Made by a program: the position numbers and the translations under genes
Shown here: piece after piece, positions 6,493 through 6,714 of the stretch
How the letters are laid out: every line of letters begins with the position of its first letter
Position numbering within the stretch: the first letter of the stretch is position 1
Assembly: GCA_021286885.1 (NCBI GenBank)
Contig: JAJTBM010000164.1
Location: 1-6,714, forward strand
Origin: Rhodocyclales bacterium
Lineage (GTDB): Bacteria > Pseudomonadota > Gammaproteobacteria > Burkholderiales > Rhodocyclaceae
Reading direction: 5' to 3'
DNA length: 6,714 bases
Notes under the pieces: model-generated
What the model saw: the letters and a program-made list of their open reading frames with translations, nothing else
Databases searched by the model: none
What the model was told of the DNA's origin: nothing

Positions 6493-6714
6493 ATGCAGGC
6501 CTTTCCCGCAAAACCCGTCGACCCGCTGCCGATGGTGTCCCTGCAACATCTGATCGGCCTGCGCTGGTGTTCGGCCTGCGGGATGGTCATCGCTGCCCTG
6601 GTGGGGGAATGGGTGGTCGGGCGGGTGCTGTTTGCGGCACCCCTGATTGCCGTGGCGGCCGTGCTGGCCAGCGTAAACGTGTGCCTGCACCTGGGCGTTC
6701 TGCTCGACCGGTAC
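6493..6714 (+). CDS. N-terminus of a membrane protein, probably a RegB/PrrB-type sensor histidine kinase (3' end missing)
   Basis: Only the first 74 codons are in the window, and the frame is open at the right edge. A polar N-terminus is followed by LQHLIGLRWCSACG (residues 17-30), which resembles the LRWLAIAGQ entry into the first membrane helix of RegB/PrrB-like sensor kinases. Hydrophobic segments cover about 27-43 and 47-70. RegB-type kinases sense quinone or redox state and phosphorylate a RegA response regulator that often controls terminal oxidases. That fits a gene divergent from a cyd operon. The kinase core and the quinone-linked motif lie outside the window, so the call is provisional. 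The start ATG at 6493 has only a weak TGGAA upstream; M14 is an alternative start. C26 and C29 form a CxxC pair not present in the usual motif. Confidence 0.55.
   Translation, partial: MQAFPAKPVDPLPMVSLQHLIGLRWCSACGMVIAALVGEWVVGRVLFAAPLIAVAAVLASVNVCLHLGVLLDRY

Noticed and set aside
6171..6590. Minus-strand open frames crossing the intergenic region and the sensor gene start
   Set aside because: Their products are Arg/Gly/Ala-rich with no domain or clear initiation site, and they overlap the better supported + strand membrane protein.

Overview
The window is GC-rich, densely coded DNA that looks like the chromosome of a Gram-negative proteobacterium. A betaproteobacterium, possibly near Rhodocyclales, is my best guess. 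It rests on the long-Q-loop CydA/CydB pair, a CydP-like small gene, a CydX gene, and a RegB-like membrane sensor start beside them. I could not test this by search. I see no mobile element, CRISPR array, tRNA or rRNA.

Left part (1-3031, + strand): the 3' part of a membrane-embedded polyamine aminopropyltransferase (spermidine synthase-like), cut by the left edge. It is joined through a TGATG stop/start overlap to an FAD-dependent, amine-oxidase-like oxidoreductase. The oxidoreductase starts with a twin-arginine signal and has a possible lipobox Cys. Together they look like part of an envelope polyamine operon whose upstream genes lie outside the window. A short convergent gap (3032-3117) carries a terminator-like hairpin.

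Middle part (3118-6149, - strand): a compact cytochrome bd quinol oxidase operon transcribed right to left as cydP-cydA-cydB-cydX. cydP overlaps cydA by ATGA, and cydA and cydB are 9 bases apart. cydX is a 32-codon gene 21 bases after cydB. The heme ligands and Q-loop residues of CydA, and the key acidic/Arg residues of CydB, are all present, so a working terminal oxidase is expected. It would take electrons from quinol and reduce oxygen at low oxygen tension.

Right part (6150-6714): a 343-base divergent intergenic region with several perfect inverted repeats. Two could fold in the cyd leader and two overlap a weak candidate cyd promoter. It is followed by the first 74 codons of a + strand membrane protein. 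That protein resembles the N-terminus of RegB/PrrB-type redox sensor kinases and carries an unusual CxxC pair at the first membrane helix. A redox sensor divergent from a bd oxidase suggests, but does not prove, local control. Nothing here is clearly a new system. The most interesting leads are the CxxC sensor start, the structured cyd leader, and the Tat-exported oxidase coupled to a membrane aminopropyltransferase.
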